A DNA stretch of 64,000 bases from Planctomycetia bacterium (lineage in GTDB: Bacteria; Planctomycetota; Planctomycetia; Pirellulales; Thermoguttaceae): assembly GCA_030535245.1 (NCBI GenBank), contig JAUNBJ010000003.1, forward strand, positions 15,304-79,303, read 5' to 3'. The first letter of the stretch is position 1, and every line of letters starts with the position of its first letter. Positions 25,109-33,362 of the stretch are shown here, piece after piece. The notes beneath the pieces were generated by a model. It saw only the letters and a list, made by a program, of their open reading frames with translations, was not told the origin of the DNA and did no database searches. The position numbers and the translations under genes were made by a program.

Positions 25109-27061
25109 ATGAAATATTGCATCACGACGTTGTTTCTTTGGGGATTCGCTCTTTTCGCGTATGCGGAGGTGAATCTGGAGTTGAAAAAGGAAATCCTCAC
25201 GACGAAGGACGAAGCGGTTCTGATTCGTGTGATTGAGAAAATGCCGACAAACGAGGAGGAGCTTTATCTGGCGTCGATTGCGTGCAAGCAGTTGGCCAGT
25301 TATGGGAGTGACAAGGCGGTTCCGGCGCTTGCGAAAATGCTTTCGGAGCCGAAGCTGAATCATTATGCCCGATATGCACTGGTGGCGATTCCATCGACGG
25401 CGGCGGACGTGGCGCTGGTCGAGGCGGTGCGGACGCTTTCCGGAAAATTGCAGGCCGATTGCATCGACACGTTGGGGGTTCGGCGGTATCTTCCGGCGGT
25501 TCCGGAGATCGTGGCGGCGGAAGGGAAATCGGACTGCCCGTGGGTGCGGAAGGCGTCGTACGAGGCGTTGGGACGCATGGCGACGGACGAGGCGATCGCG
25601 TTTTTGCTGGCGGAAGTGGAGAACAACGGCAAGGCCGACGGGCTGGCGACGGGACTTCTCAGCGCGGCGGAATTTCGCAAAGATCGGGCCGTCGAGATTT
25701 ACGCAGTGCTGGCGAAGGGGCCGTTTGCAGCGCCGGCAAAGCGGGCGGGGATTTATCGTGGGCTTCTGGCCGACCCGGACGTGGAGCGACTTTTCGCGGG
25801 GTTACGTTCGGACGATGGGGATATTTTTGAGCCGTCACTCAAGGCGGTTCGGGAGATTTCTTCGGACGTGGACGTGTGCGGCCCGTTGTTGGCAGGTCTG
25901 GACAGGTTTCCGGTGGAAAAGCGGTTTTTAGTGGTTCGCGCTCTGGCCGACCGGGACGACGACGGGAGTTTGCGTCAGGTGTTTCCGCTGTTGAAATCGT
26001 GGTGTGCGAATCCGGACGAAGCGTATCGTGTGGCGGGCGTGCGGGCGATGAAAAATCTGTTTCGGGTGCTTCCCAGGGAAGCGTTGGAAACGGTGTTGAA
26101 CGTGTCGGGTGCGACGGAGGGGTTGTACGCGGATGTTCTGGCGGCCAGCGTCGCGTTGCCGGGAGAGGTTTTGGATGCGGCGGTGGTCGAGACGTTGAAA
26201 ACGGCTCCCAGGGAGAAGCTGCACCTGTTGGCGACGATTGCGGAGCAGCGGGGCATTTTCGCGGCGGCGGAGGTGTTGCTGGATTTGTGTGAAAAGCACG
26301 ATGCCGACCAACCGGTTCGAGATCGGCTCATTTCGGCGGCAGCGCGGCTGGTGCAAAAGGATCATTTGCTTCGGTTTGTGGCCGACGTGCAACGTTTGCC
26401 GAACGAGACGCAGATTTCGCTTTTGTATCAGAAGGTGTGCGTTCATTTACCGCAGGAGGCCAGCGCGGCGGAAATTGTGAAGTTATACGACGGGGAAAAA
26501 GACCTGTCGCAAAAGGTAAAGCTGTTGCCGGTGCTGAAAGTGATTGGTGGAAAGACGGCGTTGGCGTGCGTTTCGCGTGCCTGCTGGGAGGCGGCGACGC
26601 AGGAGGTGGCGACCAGGATTTTGGGCGAGTGGAACGACCCGCAGACGATCGAGGCGTCGGCGGAGGTCTGTTTGAAGCTGGCACGGGAGGCGACGGACGA
26701 AAAGTATCGGATTCGCGGGTTGCGCAGCTACATCCGGATTCCGCGTCAGTTCAACCTGCCGGAGGAGAAGAAAATAGCCATGTGCCGTACGTTTTTCGAT
26801 ACTGCCAGGCGGCCGGAGGACAAGTTGCTGGTGTTTGATGTGCTCAAACGGGTAATCAGTCCCGCGACGGCAGAGGCGGCGTTTTCGTATGCTTCGGACG
26901 AGGCGTGCCGGGAAGCTGCCTGTCGGTGTGTCGTGACGATTGCGAAGGAGGTGAAGGGGAAATCCCCTCAAATGGCCACCCTGTTGGAGCGGGTTCTTGC
27001 AACGACGAGTGATGAGGAAGTGAAACGCGAAGCGAAAATTTTGGCGGCGGCGCTAAAATAG
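25109..27061 (+). CDS. Secreted HEAT-repeat protein
   Basis: A 650-residue protein with a signal peptide (MKYCITTLFLWGFALFAYA) and helical HEAT-type repeats along most of its length, for example SDKAVPALAKMLSEPKLNH, VRKASYEALGRMATDEAIA and SYASDEACREAACRCVVTIA. HEAT arrays are protein-binding scaffolds. It lies 34 bases after the Gfo/Idh gene and probably belongs to the same operon. No enzyme domain is visible. Bases 26651-26678 are duplicated in the intergenic region at 22899-22926. Confidence 0.82.
   Translation: MKYCITTLFLWGFALFAYAEVNLELKKEILTTKDEAVLIRVIEKMPTNEEELYLASIACKQLASYGSDKAVPALAKMLSEPKLNHYARYALVAIPSTAADVALVEAVRTLSGKLQADCIDTLGVRRYLPAVPEIVAAEGKSDCPWVRKASYEALGRMATDEAIAFLLAEVENNGKADGLATGLLSAAEFRKDRAVEIYAVLAKGPFAAPAKRAGIYRGLLADPDVERLFAGLRSDDGDIFEPSLKAVREISSDVDVCGPLLAGLDRFPVEKRFLVVRALADRDDDGSLRQVFPLLKSWCANPDEAYRVAGVRAMKNLFRVLPREALETVLNVSGATEGLYADVLAASVALPGEVLDAAVVETLKTAPREKLHLLATIAEQRGIFAAAEVLLDLCEKHDADQPVRDRLISAAARLVQKDHLLRFVADVQRLPNETQISLLYQKVCVHLPQEASAAEIVKLYDGEKDLSQKVKLLPVLKVIGGKTALACVSRACWEAATQEVATRILGEWNDPQTIEASAEVCLKLAREATDEKYRIRGLRSYIRIPRQFNLPEEKKIAMCRTFFDTARRPEDKLLVFDVLKRVISPATAEAAFSYASDEACREAACRCVVTIAKEVKGKSPQMATLLERVLATTSDEEVKREAKILAAALK
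26651..26678 (+). repeat. 28-bp exact duplicate, HEAT-gene copy
   Basis: Identical to 22899-22926 upstream of the DUF1080 gene. Here it is coding (EASAEVCLK). Confidence 0.75.
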
Positions 27062-27119
27062 TTGGCCTCCGGGGAAAGATTTTACGATAATGATAGATAT
27101 AGTAACCGAGGGCGGAAGG

Positions 27120-27995
27120 ATGAACAATCTGGATACGATGGAGCCGGCGGAACGGCTGGAATATTACGAACGAACCACTTCCCAGGCGTTGATGGAGGTG
27201 CGTCGGTATCGAAAAAAGGGGCCGATCCGTGCGGCGCTGTTCGATTTTGACGGAACGGTGAGTCTGGTACGGGAAGGGTGGCGGGACATCATGGTTCCGT
27301 ATTTTTGCGAGGTGCTGGGCGCGTGGGACGACGATGCCGAAGGGGTTTATCGGGAGGTTTGCGACTGGGTGGATTTCCTGACCGGCAAACAGACGATTTA
27401 CCAGTGCATACGTCTTTCGGAGGAGGTGGCAAAGCGGGGCGGCAGGGCGTTGGAACCGCTGGCGTACAAACGGGAGTATCACCGTCGGCTGCTGGAGAAA
27501 ATCAACGGGCGGCTGGAGGGGCTTCGCGAAGGGAAGATTTCTCCGGATACGCATGTTGTGCCGGGGGGCCGGGCGTTTTTGGAGATGCTGCGTGGTGCGG
27601 GGATTTCGTGTTATCTGGCCAGCGGGACGGACGCGTGTTACGTTCGGGAGGAAGCGGATTTGCTGGATTTGACGCAATATTTCGACGGCGGTATTTACGG
27701 GGCGCGGGATGATTACAAGACGTTTTCCAAGGCGATGGTGATTGCGCAGCTGGTCGAGCAAAACGGGCTGGGGGGGGAGGAGTTGGTCGGTTTTGGCGAC
27801 GGTTATGTTGAGATTCAGAACGTGCGTGAGGTGGGCGGCTACGCGGTGGGGGTGGCGACGGAGGAAACGAAACGGCAGGGGGTGAATCTCTGGAAACGTG
27901 CCCGGCTGCTGGAAGCGGGGGCGGACATGATCGTGCCGGATTTCACGAACGCCGAATGCCTGTTTGACGTTCTGCGTCACGTGTCAAGGGGGTGA
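27120..27995 (+). CDS. HAD-superfamily phosphatase
   Basis: A 291-residue HAD hydrolase. Motif I is ALFDFDGTVSL (nucleophile and acid Asp), motif II lies in CYLASGTDACY, and the late acidic motif is VGFGDGYVE. The cap domain is large and helical. The start may be ATG 27120, with GAGG upstream, or ATG 27090. It is followed after two bases by an HldE-type kinase, then by a deoxyhypusine-synthase-like protein. The phosphatase-kinase pairing recalls heptose or other sugar-phosphate pathways, but the substrate is unknown. A G8 tract at 27770-27777 lies in the coding sequence. Confidence 0.82.
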   Translation: MNNLDTMEPAERLEYYERTTSQALMEVRRYRKKGPIRAALFDFDGTVSLVREGWRDIMVPYFCEVLGAWDDDAEGVYREVCDWVDFLTGKQTIYQCIRLSEEVAKRGGRALEPLAYKREYHRRLLEKINGRLEGLREGKISPDTHVVPGGRAFLEMLRGAGISCYLASGTDACYVREEADLLDLTQYFDGGIYGARDDYKTFSKAMVIAQLVEQNGLGGEELVGFGDGYVEIQNVREVGGYAVGVATEETKRQGVNLWKRARLLEAGADMIVPDFTNAECLFDVLRHVSRG

Positions 27996-27997
27996 AA

Positions 27998-29083
27998 ATG
28001 CAGTTTTCTGATTTTGATTTTTCCCGATTTTCGCAGCTTTTTCGGGGGCGACGGTCGAACATCCTGGTGTTGGGCGATTACTGTCTGGACAAGTACCTGT
28101 ATCGATTTGCCGAGCTGGACGAACCGTCTGTCGAAACGGGATTGACGGCGTATCAGATACGCGACGTTCGGATTTTTCCCGGCGTGGGGGGGACGATTAC
28201 GGCAAATCTGGCGTCGCTGGGGGCGAAGGTCTTTTGCCTGGGGCTTTGCGGTGATGACGGCGAGGGATTCGAGCTGCGGAAAGCACTGCGGGCGTGCGGG
28301 GCGGACATTCGGGGGCTGTTCGTTTCGAGCCAGATACGGACGAACACCTACATGAAACCGATGACGTGGGAAAACGATCGGTGGGTGGAGATGAATCGTT
28401 TGGATTTGCGAAACGCCCATGCGGCGCCGCGGGAGTGGGTGCAAAAGGTGATCGACCGTGCGGCGGAGGTGTTTCCGAAAATGGACGGGATGATCGTGTC
28501 GGATCAGTTCACATTCGAGGCAGGTTCCGTGGTGACGGATGCTTTGCGGAAGGGGGTGGCGCAACTGGCGGCGGCGTACCCGGACAAGCCAATTTTGGGG
28601 GATTCGCGAGCGGCATGTGGGAAATATCGGAACATTCTGGTGAAGTGCAACGCGGCGGAGCTTTTGGCCTGCTGGCGGGAGCGGGGGCGGGAAATCGCAC
28701 CGGATACCGAGGCGGATATGCGGGAGGAATCGCTCCGGGAAGCGGGGTTGTGGCTTGCACGGCGGAATCGAAAACCGGTGATGGTGACGCGTGGCGCGTT
28801 GGGGTCGTTGCTGTTTTACAAGTCGGGCCGGGCGGTTTGCTGTCGGGAAATCCCCGCCATCCCCGTCGAGCCACCCTACGACGTTTGCGGGGCGGGCGAC
28901 GCGACCAATGCCGGGTTCCTGCTGGCGCGTTCGCGGGGTTTGTCGTTGGAGGAATCGGCCCTGTTTGCCGGGGTGGTTTCGTCCATCACGATTCGGAAAA
29001 TCGGAGTGACCGGAACCGCGTCGCCTGACGAGGTGCGTGAGGTTTTGAAAAAATTGGAAGGTTGGAAGGAAAAGGGGGAATAA
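27998..29083 (+). CDS. PfkB/HldE-type carbohydrate kinase
   Basis: A 361-residue ribokinase-fold kinase resembling the kinase half of HldE (RfaE domain I), which phosphorylates heptose 7-phosphate. Typical segments: ILVLGDYCLDKYLY near the start, FPGVGGTITANLASLGAKV, IRTNTYMKPMTW, and the C-terminal PfkB signature PPYDVCGAGDATNAGF with the anion-hole GAGD and catalytic Asp. The adenylyltransferase half is absent. ATG 27998 is preferred over a GTG at 27992 by its GGGGG spacing. The stop overlaps the next start by one base (TAATG). Confidence 0.85.
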   Translation: MQFSDFDFSRFSQLFRGRRSNILVLGDYCLDKYLYRFAELDEPSVETGLTAYQIRDVRIFPGVGGTITANLASLGAKVFCLGLCGDDGEGFELRKALRACGADIRGLFVSSQIRTNTYMKPMTWENDRWVEMNRLDLRNAHAAPREWVQKVIDRAAEVFPKMDGMIVSDQFTFEAGSVVTDALRKGVAQLAAAYPDKPILGDSRAACGKYRNILVKCNAAELLACWRERGREIAPDTEADMREESLREAGLWLARRNRKPVMVTRGALGSLLFYKSGRAVCCREIPAIPVEPPYDVCGAGDATNAGFLLARSRGLSLEESALFAGVVSSITIRKIGVTGTASPDEVREVLKKLEGWKEKGE

Positions 29084-30201
29084 TGGTTCCGCAGTTGGAT
29101 CGAAATCGCATGGAAATTTTACCGCTGTCCGAGCGGGTGAACAAACTCGACCTTGCCACGACGCTGGTGAATGAGGAGGATTTTCCCGTTCATCTGACGC
29201 CGCAGGCGCAAGAGGACGTAGCGCGGGCGGCGGCGGAAATACGTCGGGCACGGGCAAAGAACGCTTCCGTCATGCTGGCGTTTGGGGCGCATTCCATTAA
29301 GAACGGGCTGGCTTCCGTGCTGATAGCACTTTTGCGGGAAGGTTGGATCACCCACTTTGCGACGAACGGGGCGGGGATGATTCACGATTGGGAATTTGCG
29401 TTTCAGGGGCAAACGGGCGAAGATGTGCAGAAGTACGTCGCACAGGGGCAGTTCGGAATCTGGGAGGAAACGGGGGCGTATCTGAATCTGGCGATTGCCA
29501 CAGGCGCGTGGCAGGGATGGGGCTACGGGGAGTCGATCGGTCGAATGATTGCTGCGAACGGGCTGGAGATTCCAACCCGCGAGACGTTGTTGGCGGACGT
29601 CGCCCAAGGGGCTGCTCCCAACGCGACGGAGGAGGAACGGGAGAAGTGTGCTGCCGCATCCGACCTGCTTCTGGTGCTGGAACGGCAGAAGATTCCGTCG
29701 GGATTTTTGCCGGTCGCGCACCCCTGTTTGGAGACGTCGCTGGCATATCAGGCGGTGCGGGCCGGGGTTCCGTTCACATGTCACCCCATGATTGGGCACG
29801 ATATTATCTACACTCACCCGTGCAACCATGGTGCCGCGATTGGCCGGGCGGCCCAGCGGGATTTCCTCACGTACGCCCAATCCGTTGCGGGGCTGGAAGG
29901 GGGCGTCTATCTGTCGGTCGGTTCCGCCGTGATGTCGCCGATGATTTTCGAGAAGTCGCTTTCCATGGCACGCAACATGGCCCGGCAGTCGGGGAAGAAA
30001 ATCGCCGATTTCTCGATTCACGTGGTCGATTTGGCCACATCGTCGTGGGACTGGGCTTCCGGCAGCGAGCCGCCGATGGACGACCCGGCATACTACCTTC
30101 GTTTTTGCAAAACCTTCCACCGCATGGGAGGACGCATGACATACTGCGGTGCCGACAACCGTTCGTGGCTGGTCGCACTGCTCAAACTTCTGGGAAATTG
30201 A
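29083..30201 (+). CDS. Deoxyhypusine-synthase-like protein of unknown function
   Basis: A 372-residue protein with a Rossmann-like segment FGAHSIKNGLASVLIALL followed by GWITHFATNGAGMIHDWE. The spacing of Gly, Ile and Thr-x-Gly/Ala-Gly residues matches the N-terminal NAD-binding region of deoxyhypusine synthase. The family catalytic Lys segment (WGK) is not found. A later His-rich stretch reads HPMIGHDIIYTHPCNHGA. Such proteins are sometimes annotated as deoxyhypusine synthase family, but with the catalytic Lys missing the reaction must differ. It is coupled to the HldE-type kinase and may act on the same metabolite. Function not assigned. Confidence 0.55.
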   Translation: MVPQLDRNRMEILPLSERVNKLDLATTLVNEEDFPVHLTPQAQEDVARAAAEIRRARAKNASVMLAFGAHSIKNGLASVLIALLREGWITHFATNGAGMIHDWEFAFQGQTGEDVQKYVAQGQFGIWEETGAYLNLAIATGAWQGWGYGESIGRMIAANGLEIPTRETLLADVAQGAAPNATEEEREKCAAASDLLLVLERQKIPSGFLPVAHPCLETSLAYQAVRAGVPFTCHPMIGHDIIYTHPCNHGAAIGRAAQRDFLTYAQSVAGLEGGVYLSVGSAVMSPMIFEKSLSMARNMARQSGKKIADFSIHVVDLATSSWDWASGSEPPMDDPAYYLRFCKTFHRMGGRMTYCGADNRSWLVALLKLLGN

Positions 30202-30240
30202 TAATTAATGGTCAATGGATAAATGGTAAATGGTTAATTG
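30199..30240 (+). repeat. AT-rich TTAATGGT-type repeat before xseA
   Basis: Consecutive units such as ATTAATGGTCAATGG, ATGGTAAATGG and TTAATTG. Related sequence in both orientations lies after xseA at 31561-31615 and 31681-31709. No gene seen in 30202-30324. Confidence 0.5.
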
Positions 30241-30324
30241 TTTCGATTCCATCCTTTTTTGTGGAATAGAGAGCAACCTTTTACTCCAAGAAAAGTGTAC
30301 AACCATTAATCCGATGATGATTCC

Positions 30325-31545
30325 ATGAGTACGCATGAAGAAAACCTGCCGCCGTTGTTTACGGTCCATCAGCTTACTGCGGGGGTGCAGAACCTGCTGG
30401 GCACGGTGTTTGCCGACGTGCGGGTGACGGGTGAAATTACCAACCTGACCATCGCTTCACGCGGGCATGGGTATTTTACGCTCAAAGACGCCGAAGCCCA
30501 GCTTTCTGCCGTGATCTGGAACACGACCCGGAAACAGGCGGGGGTCGAGCTTCGTGACGGAATGGAGGTGGTTTGCCGGGGACGAATCGACGTCTATCCA
30601 CCACGGGGAACGTATCAGCTGATCGTGACGGCCGTCGAGGAAAAGGGGTTGGGGTCGCTGGAGGCGGCGTTTCTGAAATTAAAACAACGTCTGGCGGCGG
30701 AGGGGCTTTTCGCTCCTGAGCATAAGAAACCGCTCCCCCAGCCGATCCGTACTGTCGGCGTCGTCACCAGTCCCGACGGTGCCGCGATTCATGATTTTTT
30801 ACAGGTTCTTCGCCGTCGCTGGTGCGGTGTGGATGTCGTGATTTATCCCTCTGCCGTTCAGGGGCGTGGAGCGGCCGCCCAGCTTGCCGAGGGGGTACGT
30901 TTTTTCAACACCCATGCCGGACGGTTGGGAATCGACTGTATCGTCCTGACTCGCGGTGGCGGAAGCATGGAAGACCTGTGGGAGTTCAACGAGGAAATCC
31001 TCGTCCGGGCCATTTACGCTTCCGAGCTTCCCGTACTTTCCGGCGTCGGCCATGAAATCGACGTGACCCTATGCGACCTGGTTGCCGACCGGCGTGCCCT
31101 CACCCCCAGCGAGGCGGCGGAAATCGTTTCGCCCGACGCCTCCGATCGGCTCATGCGACTGCGGCAGCACGAAAAACGGCTCCGGTACGCTCTCCAGTCG
31201 AAACTCGACCGTCTGGAAACCCGTCTGGAATCGTTGAAAAACCACCCGGTGTTCCGCTTCCCCTATCGCCCCTGGGAGCAGGCTTCGCAGGCGGTGGACA
31301 TGCTGGAAACCACCCTCCGCCGGGCCATCCGGATTCCCATCGAACGCTTGGAAAACCGGCTGGCCAACGCTGCGGGGAAGCTCCAATCCCTCAGCCCGCT
31401 TGGCGTCCTGGCACGCGGTTTCTCCATCACACGCACCGAATCTGGCGAGGTCGTCCGGCTTGCGAAACAGCTTCTCCCCGGCGAGAAAATCGTCACCCAG
31501 TTCTCCGACGGAACCATCTCCAGCCGCGTGGAAGAATCCCCCTGA
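30325..31545 (+). CDS. xseA: Exodeoxyribonuclease VII large subunit
   Basis: A 406-residue nuclease subunit that degrades single-stranded DNA with the small subunit XseB; cytosolic. N-terminal OB fold: VRVTGEITNLTIASRGHGYF and VVCRGRIDVYPPRGTYQLIV. Catalytic domain: IRTVGVVTSPDGAAIHDFL, VLTRGGGSMEDLWEFNEE and LSGVGHEIDVTLCDLVADRRA. The C-terminal helical region and LGVLARGFSITR follow. No xseB gene lies next to it, which is unusual. It is flanked on both sides by AT-rich repeats. Confidence 0.96.
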   Translation: MSTHEENLPPLFTVHQLTAGVQNLLGTVFADVRVTGEITNLTIASRGHGYFTLKDAEAQLSAVIWNTTRKQAGVELRDGMEVVCRGRIDVYPPRGTYQLIVTAVEEKGLGSLEAAFLKLKQRLAAEGLFAPEHKKPLPQPIRTVGVVTSPDGAAIHDFLQVLRRRWCGVDVVIYPSAVQGRGAAAQLAEGVRFFNTHAGRLGIDCIVLTRGGGSMEDLWEFNEEILVRAIYASELPVLSGVGHEIDVTLCDLVADRRALTPSEAAEIVSPDASDRLMRLRQHEKRLRYALQSKLDRLETRLESLKNHPVFRFPYRPWEQASQAVDMLETTLRRAIRIPIERLENRLANAAGKLQSLSPLGVLARGFSITRTESGEVVRLAKQLLPGEKIVTQFSDGTISSRVEESP

Positions 31546-31560
31546 AAACAACTTGAAAAT

Positions 31561-31709
31561 TAGCCACTAATTATTAAATTAACCATTAATTATAATTATT
31601 AGTTGTCAATTTAGCCAAGCGAATCCCCACTTCTTCCGGAACTACGGGCTGCGCCCTCCGTTCACGGCTCCACACGACCCGATTAACCATTAATTATCAA
31701 TTATCAATT
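31561..31709 (+). repeat. AT-rich repeats surrounding a GC-rich intergenic repeat
   Basis: TTAACCATTAATTATAATTA and neighbours (31561-31615), and TTAACCATTAATTATCAATT (31681-31709), share the TTAACCATTAATTAT word, which is the reverse complement of the motif before xseA. The GGGCTGCGCCC repeat lies between them. Confidence 0.5.
31624..31670 (+). repeat. Dispersed intergenic repeat with GGGCTGCGCCC mini-hairpin, copy 2
   Basis: TCCCCACTTCTTCCGGAACT continuing through ACGGGCTGCGCCCTCCGTTC. It matches 825-872 apart from scattered substitutions and small gaps. Confidence 0.6.
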
Positions 31710-31750
31710 CACCTAGCTCTGGTTCCCAACCGCACGAAAGATTCTTTCCC

Positions 31751-32203
31751 TCACATCGCCGCGTTGACAAATTTCCCTCGGTATTTCCCATCCTCCGGAA
31801 GCCATTTGGTCTCGATCACTAAATCCGTACACTCCTTTGAAATCGTTACCGTCAATCCCGACGTCTCACGCAACCCATACCGCGGCGGTATCAGGTACTT
31901 CACCTTCCGTGGCCCGTCGCTAATCGTGGCACTCACCTCCACCTGGTACACCCCGGGTGGACATCCGTCCGCCTCGTCGAAATTCCCCAACACAAAACGA
32001 CCGTCCGACCCGATCCGACCCGACGAAGGACGCTTCCCCTCCAACGAATACAAACGCACAAACCCGTTAAATTCCCCCGTCACCGGCTTGCCATCAACCC
32101 ACACCACGCCCCCCGCCGGAACCCGCAGCGGACGTCCATCCCCACACCCCGCTACCAAAAAAAGCCACCACAGACACCCCAAAAAAAGCACTCCCCGCCT
32201 CAT
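31751..32203 (-). CDS. Small lipoprotein with transthyretin-like fold
   Basis: A 150-residue lipoprotein. The lipobox lies in WWLFLVAGC, and a short beta-sandwich domain follows: VPAGGVVWVDGKPVTGEFNG, GRIGSDGRFVLGNFDEADG and PPGVYQVEVSATI. It is equivalent to the lipoprotein at 7395-7814 though the sequence has diverged. The start overlaps the DUF1559 stop by one base (TGATG), so the two are co-translated. Such lipoproteins regularly accompany DUF1559 genes in planctomycetes, but no function is established. It is the last gene of the GH16-led operon. Confidence 0.75.
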   Translation of the reverse strand: MRRGVLFLGCLWWLFLVAGCGDGRPLRVPAGGVVWVDGKPVTGEFNGFVRLYSLEGKRPSSGRIGSDGRFVLGNFDEADGCPPGVYQVEVSATISDGPRKVKYLIPPRYGLRETSGLTVTISKECTDLVIETKWLPEDGKYRGKFVNAAM

Positions 32204-33339
32204 CAGTACGTACCCCCCACCGTTTCCTCTCCCGCACGCGTCCCCATCGCCTGGTACACCGTGTAGTCGATCCCCTCCGTCAAAAACGCTACGTGCGCGT
32301 CCCCAAACAGAAAATTCCCCCCACCCGGATGATACGACCCGAACGCCGCGTTCAATTCATAATTGCCAAAATTAATCGTAACCCCATACCCCGCCTTCGT
32401 GTTGATCGGATTGTCCGTCGCACGCAACGTCCGAAAAACCAGCCCCACTAAATACGACGTCTTGGACCGATCGTTCCCATTGTCCGTAAACTCCCCCGCA
32501 AAAAGCGTGTTGGAAAGCCCGTCTCGAATCTCCCCCCCATGAATCTGACGCTGGTAAAAAAAGACCCCATCATTGTTGTACTTGATGTTCATCTGATTGG
32601 AACCCCACGTCGATGGAATTCTCTTTCCCGCACAAAACGCATAGTCCGTCTTGGACATCGTGTACGGCGTCTTCCCCGTCAGGCAGTTCGTCGTGATGAT
32701 CTCGTCCGGAACGTCCGACGAAGGACACCGCACCATCGGTACCGCAACCTTCGCCGCCTCCACGTAAGCCGCCGTGTTCCACCCACTCACCGACGAGTCC
32801 GGAGTCTCCCCATTGCCACACGGATACACGTTCCCATCATTCAACGCCTGATACAACGCCTCCTGCTCCATATAAGGTAAACACGCAACAAACGGCGTCG
32901 ATGCATACCGCTTCGTTGAATTGACCGTGTTGTCCGTCAAACAGGTACCATCACACCCCTGCCGACCCGCCGGAAATTGCGTCATCATCGTCTCGTAATT
33001 CAATACCGCAAGCCCCACCTGCCGTAAATTGTTTGAACACGACATCCGCCGCGCCGCCTCCCGCGCCTGCTGCACCGCCGGTAAAAGCAACCCCACCAAC
33101 ATCCCTATAATCGCAATCACCACCAACAACTCCACCAGTGTAAAGCCCGGCCCCGGGTGCGGCCGGCACCCGGTACGACCGGGGGCGACTACGGCTACCG
33201 GCCCCGGGTGCGGGGCGGCACATAACGGCTGCCGCCGGTTGCAATCGCTCCGGGAGGCCGGCGTCTCCCTTACTTTCCGAACGCCCTTTGGGCTGGTACG
33301 TGCGGCGGCTTTTTCCGGTATCACAATTTCCTGTTTCAC
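32203..33339 (-). CDS. DUF1559 pseudopilin 3 with 65-residue repeat-coded leader
   Basis: The helix [14 protein letters not shown] starts at 33144, followed by [20 protein letters not shown] and the DUF1559 body. The H-X9-DG position reads YHPGGGNFLFGDAHVAF, so the final Gly is replaced by Ala. The leader contains translated mosaic repeats in yet another frame ([24 protein letters not shown]), and -1 is Gly. The start is uncertain: GTG 33339 has GGGGGG upstream and leaves a 23-base gap after the surface-protein gene, whereas ATG 33429 would overlap that gene by 67 bases. Confidence 0.85.
   Translation of the reverse strand: MKQEIVIPEKAAARTSPKGVRKVRETPASRSDCNRRQPLCAAPHPGPVAVVAPGRTGCRPHPGPGFTLVELLVVIAIIGMLVGLLLPAVQQAREAARRMSCSNNLRQVGLAVLNYETMMTQFPAGRQGCDGTCLTDNTVNSTKRYASTPFVACLPYMEQEALYQALNDGNVYPCGNGETPDSSVSGWNTAAYVEAAKVAVPMVRCPSSDVPDEIITTNCLTGKTPYTMSKTDYAFCAGKRIPSTWGSNQMNIKYNNDGVFFYQRQIHGGEIRDGLSNTLFAGEFTDNGNDRSKTSYLVGLVFRTLRATDNPINTKAGYGVTINFGNYELNAAFGSYHPGGGNFLFGDAHVAFLTEGIDYTVYQAMGTRAGEETVGGTY
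33145..33276 (-). repeat. GC-rich mosaic repeats in DUF1559 gene 3 leader
   Basis: On the minus strand: GCAACCGGCGGCAGCCGT, then GTGCCGCCCCGCACCCGGGG, GGTAGCCGTAGTCGCC, CCCGGTCGTACCGG and GTGCCGGCCGCACCCGGGG. The GGCAGCC variant replaces the GGTAGCC that would create a TAG in this frame. Confidence 0.8.
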
Positions 33340-33362
33340 GGTACCCCCCAATCTTCCCTGAA

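Noticed and set aside
29083-30201. Active deoxyhypusine synthase
   Set aside because: Only the NAD-binding-like N-terminal pattern matches; the catalytic Lys motif is missing.
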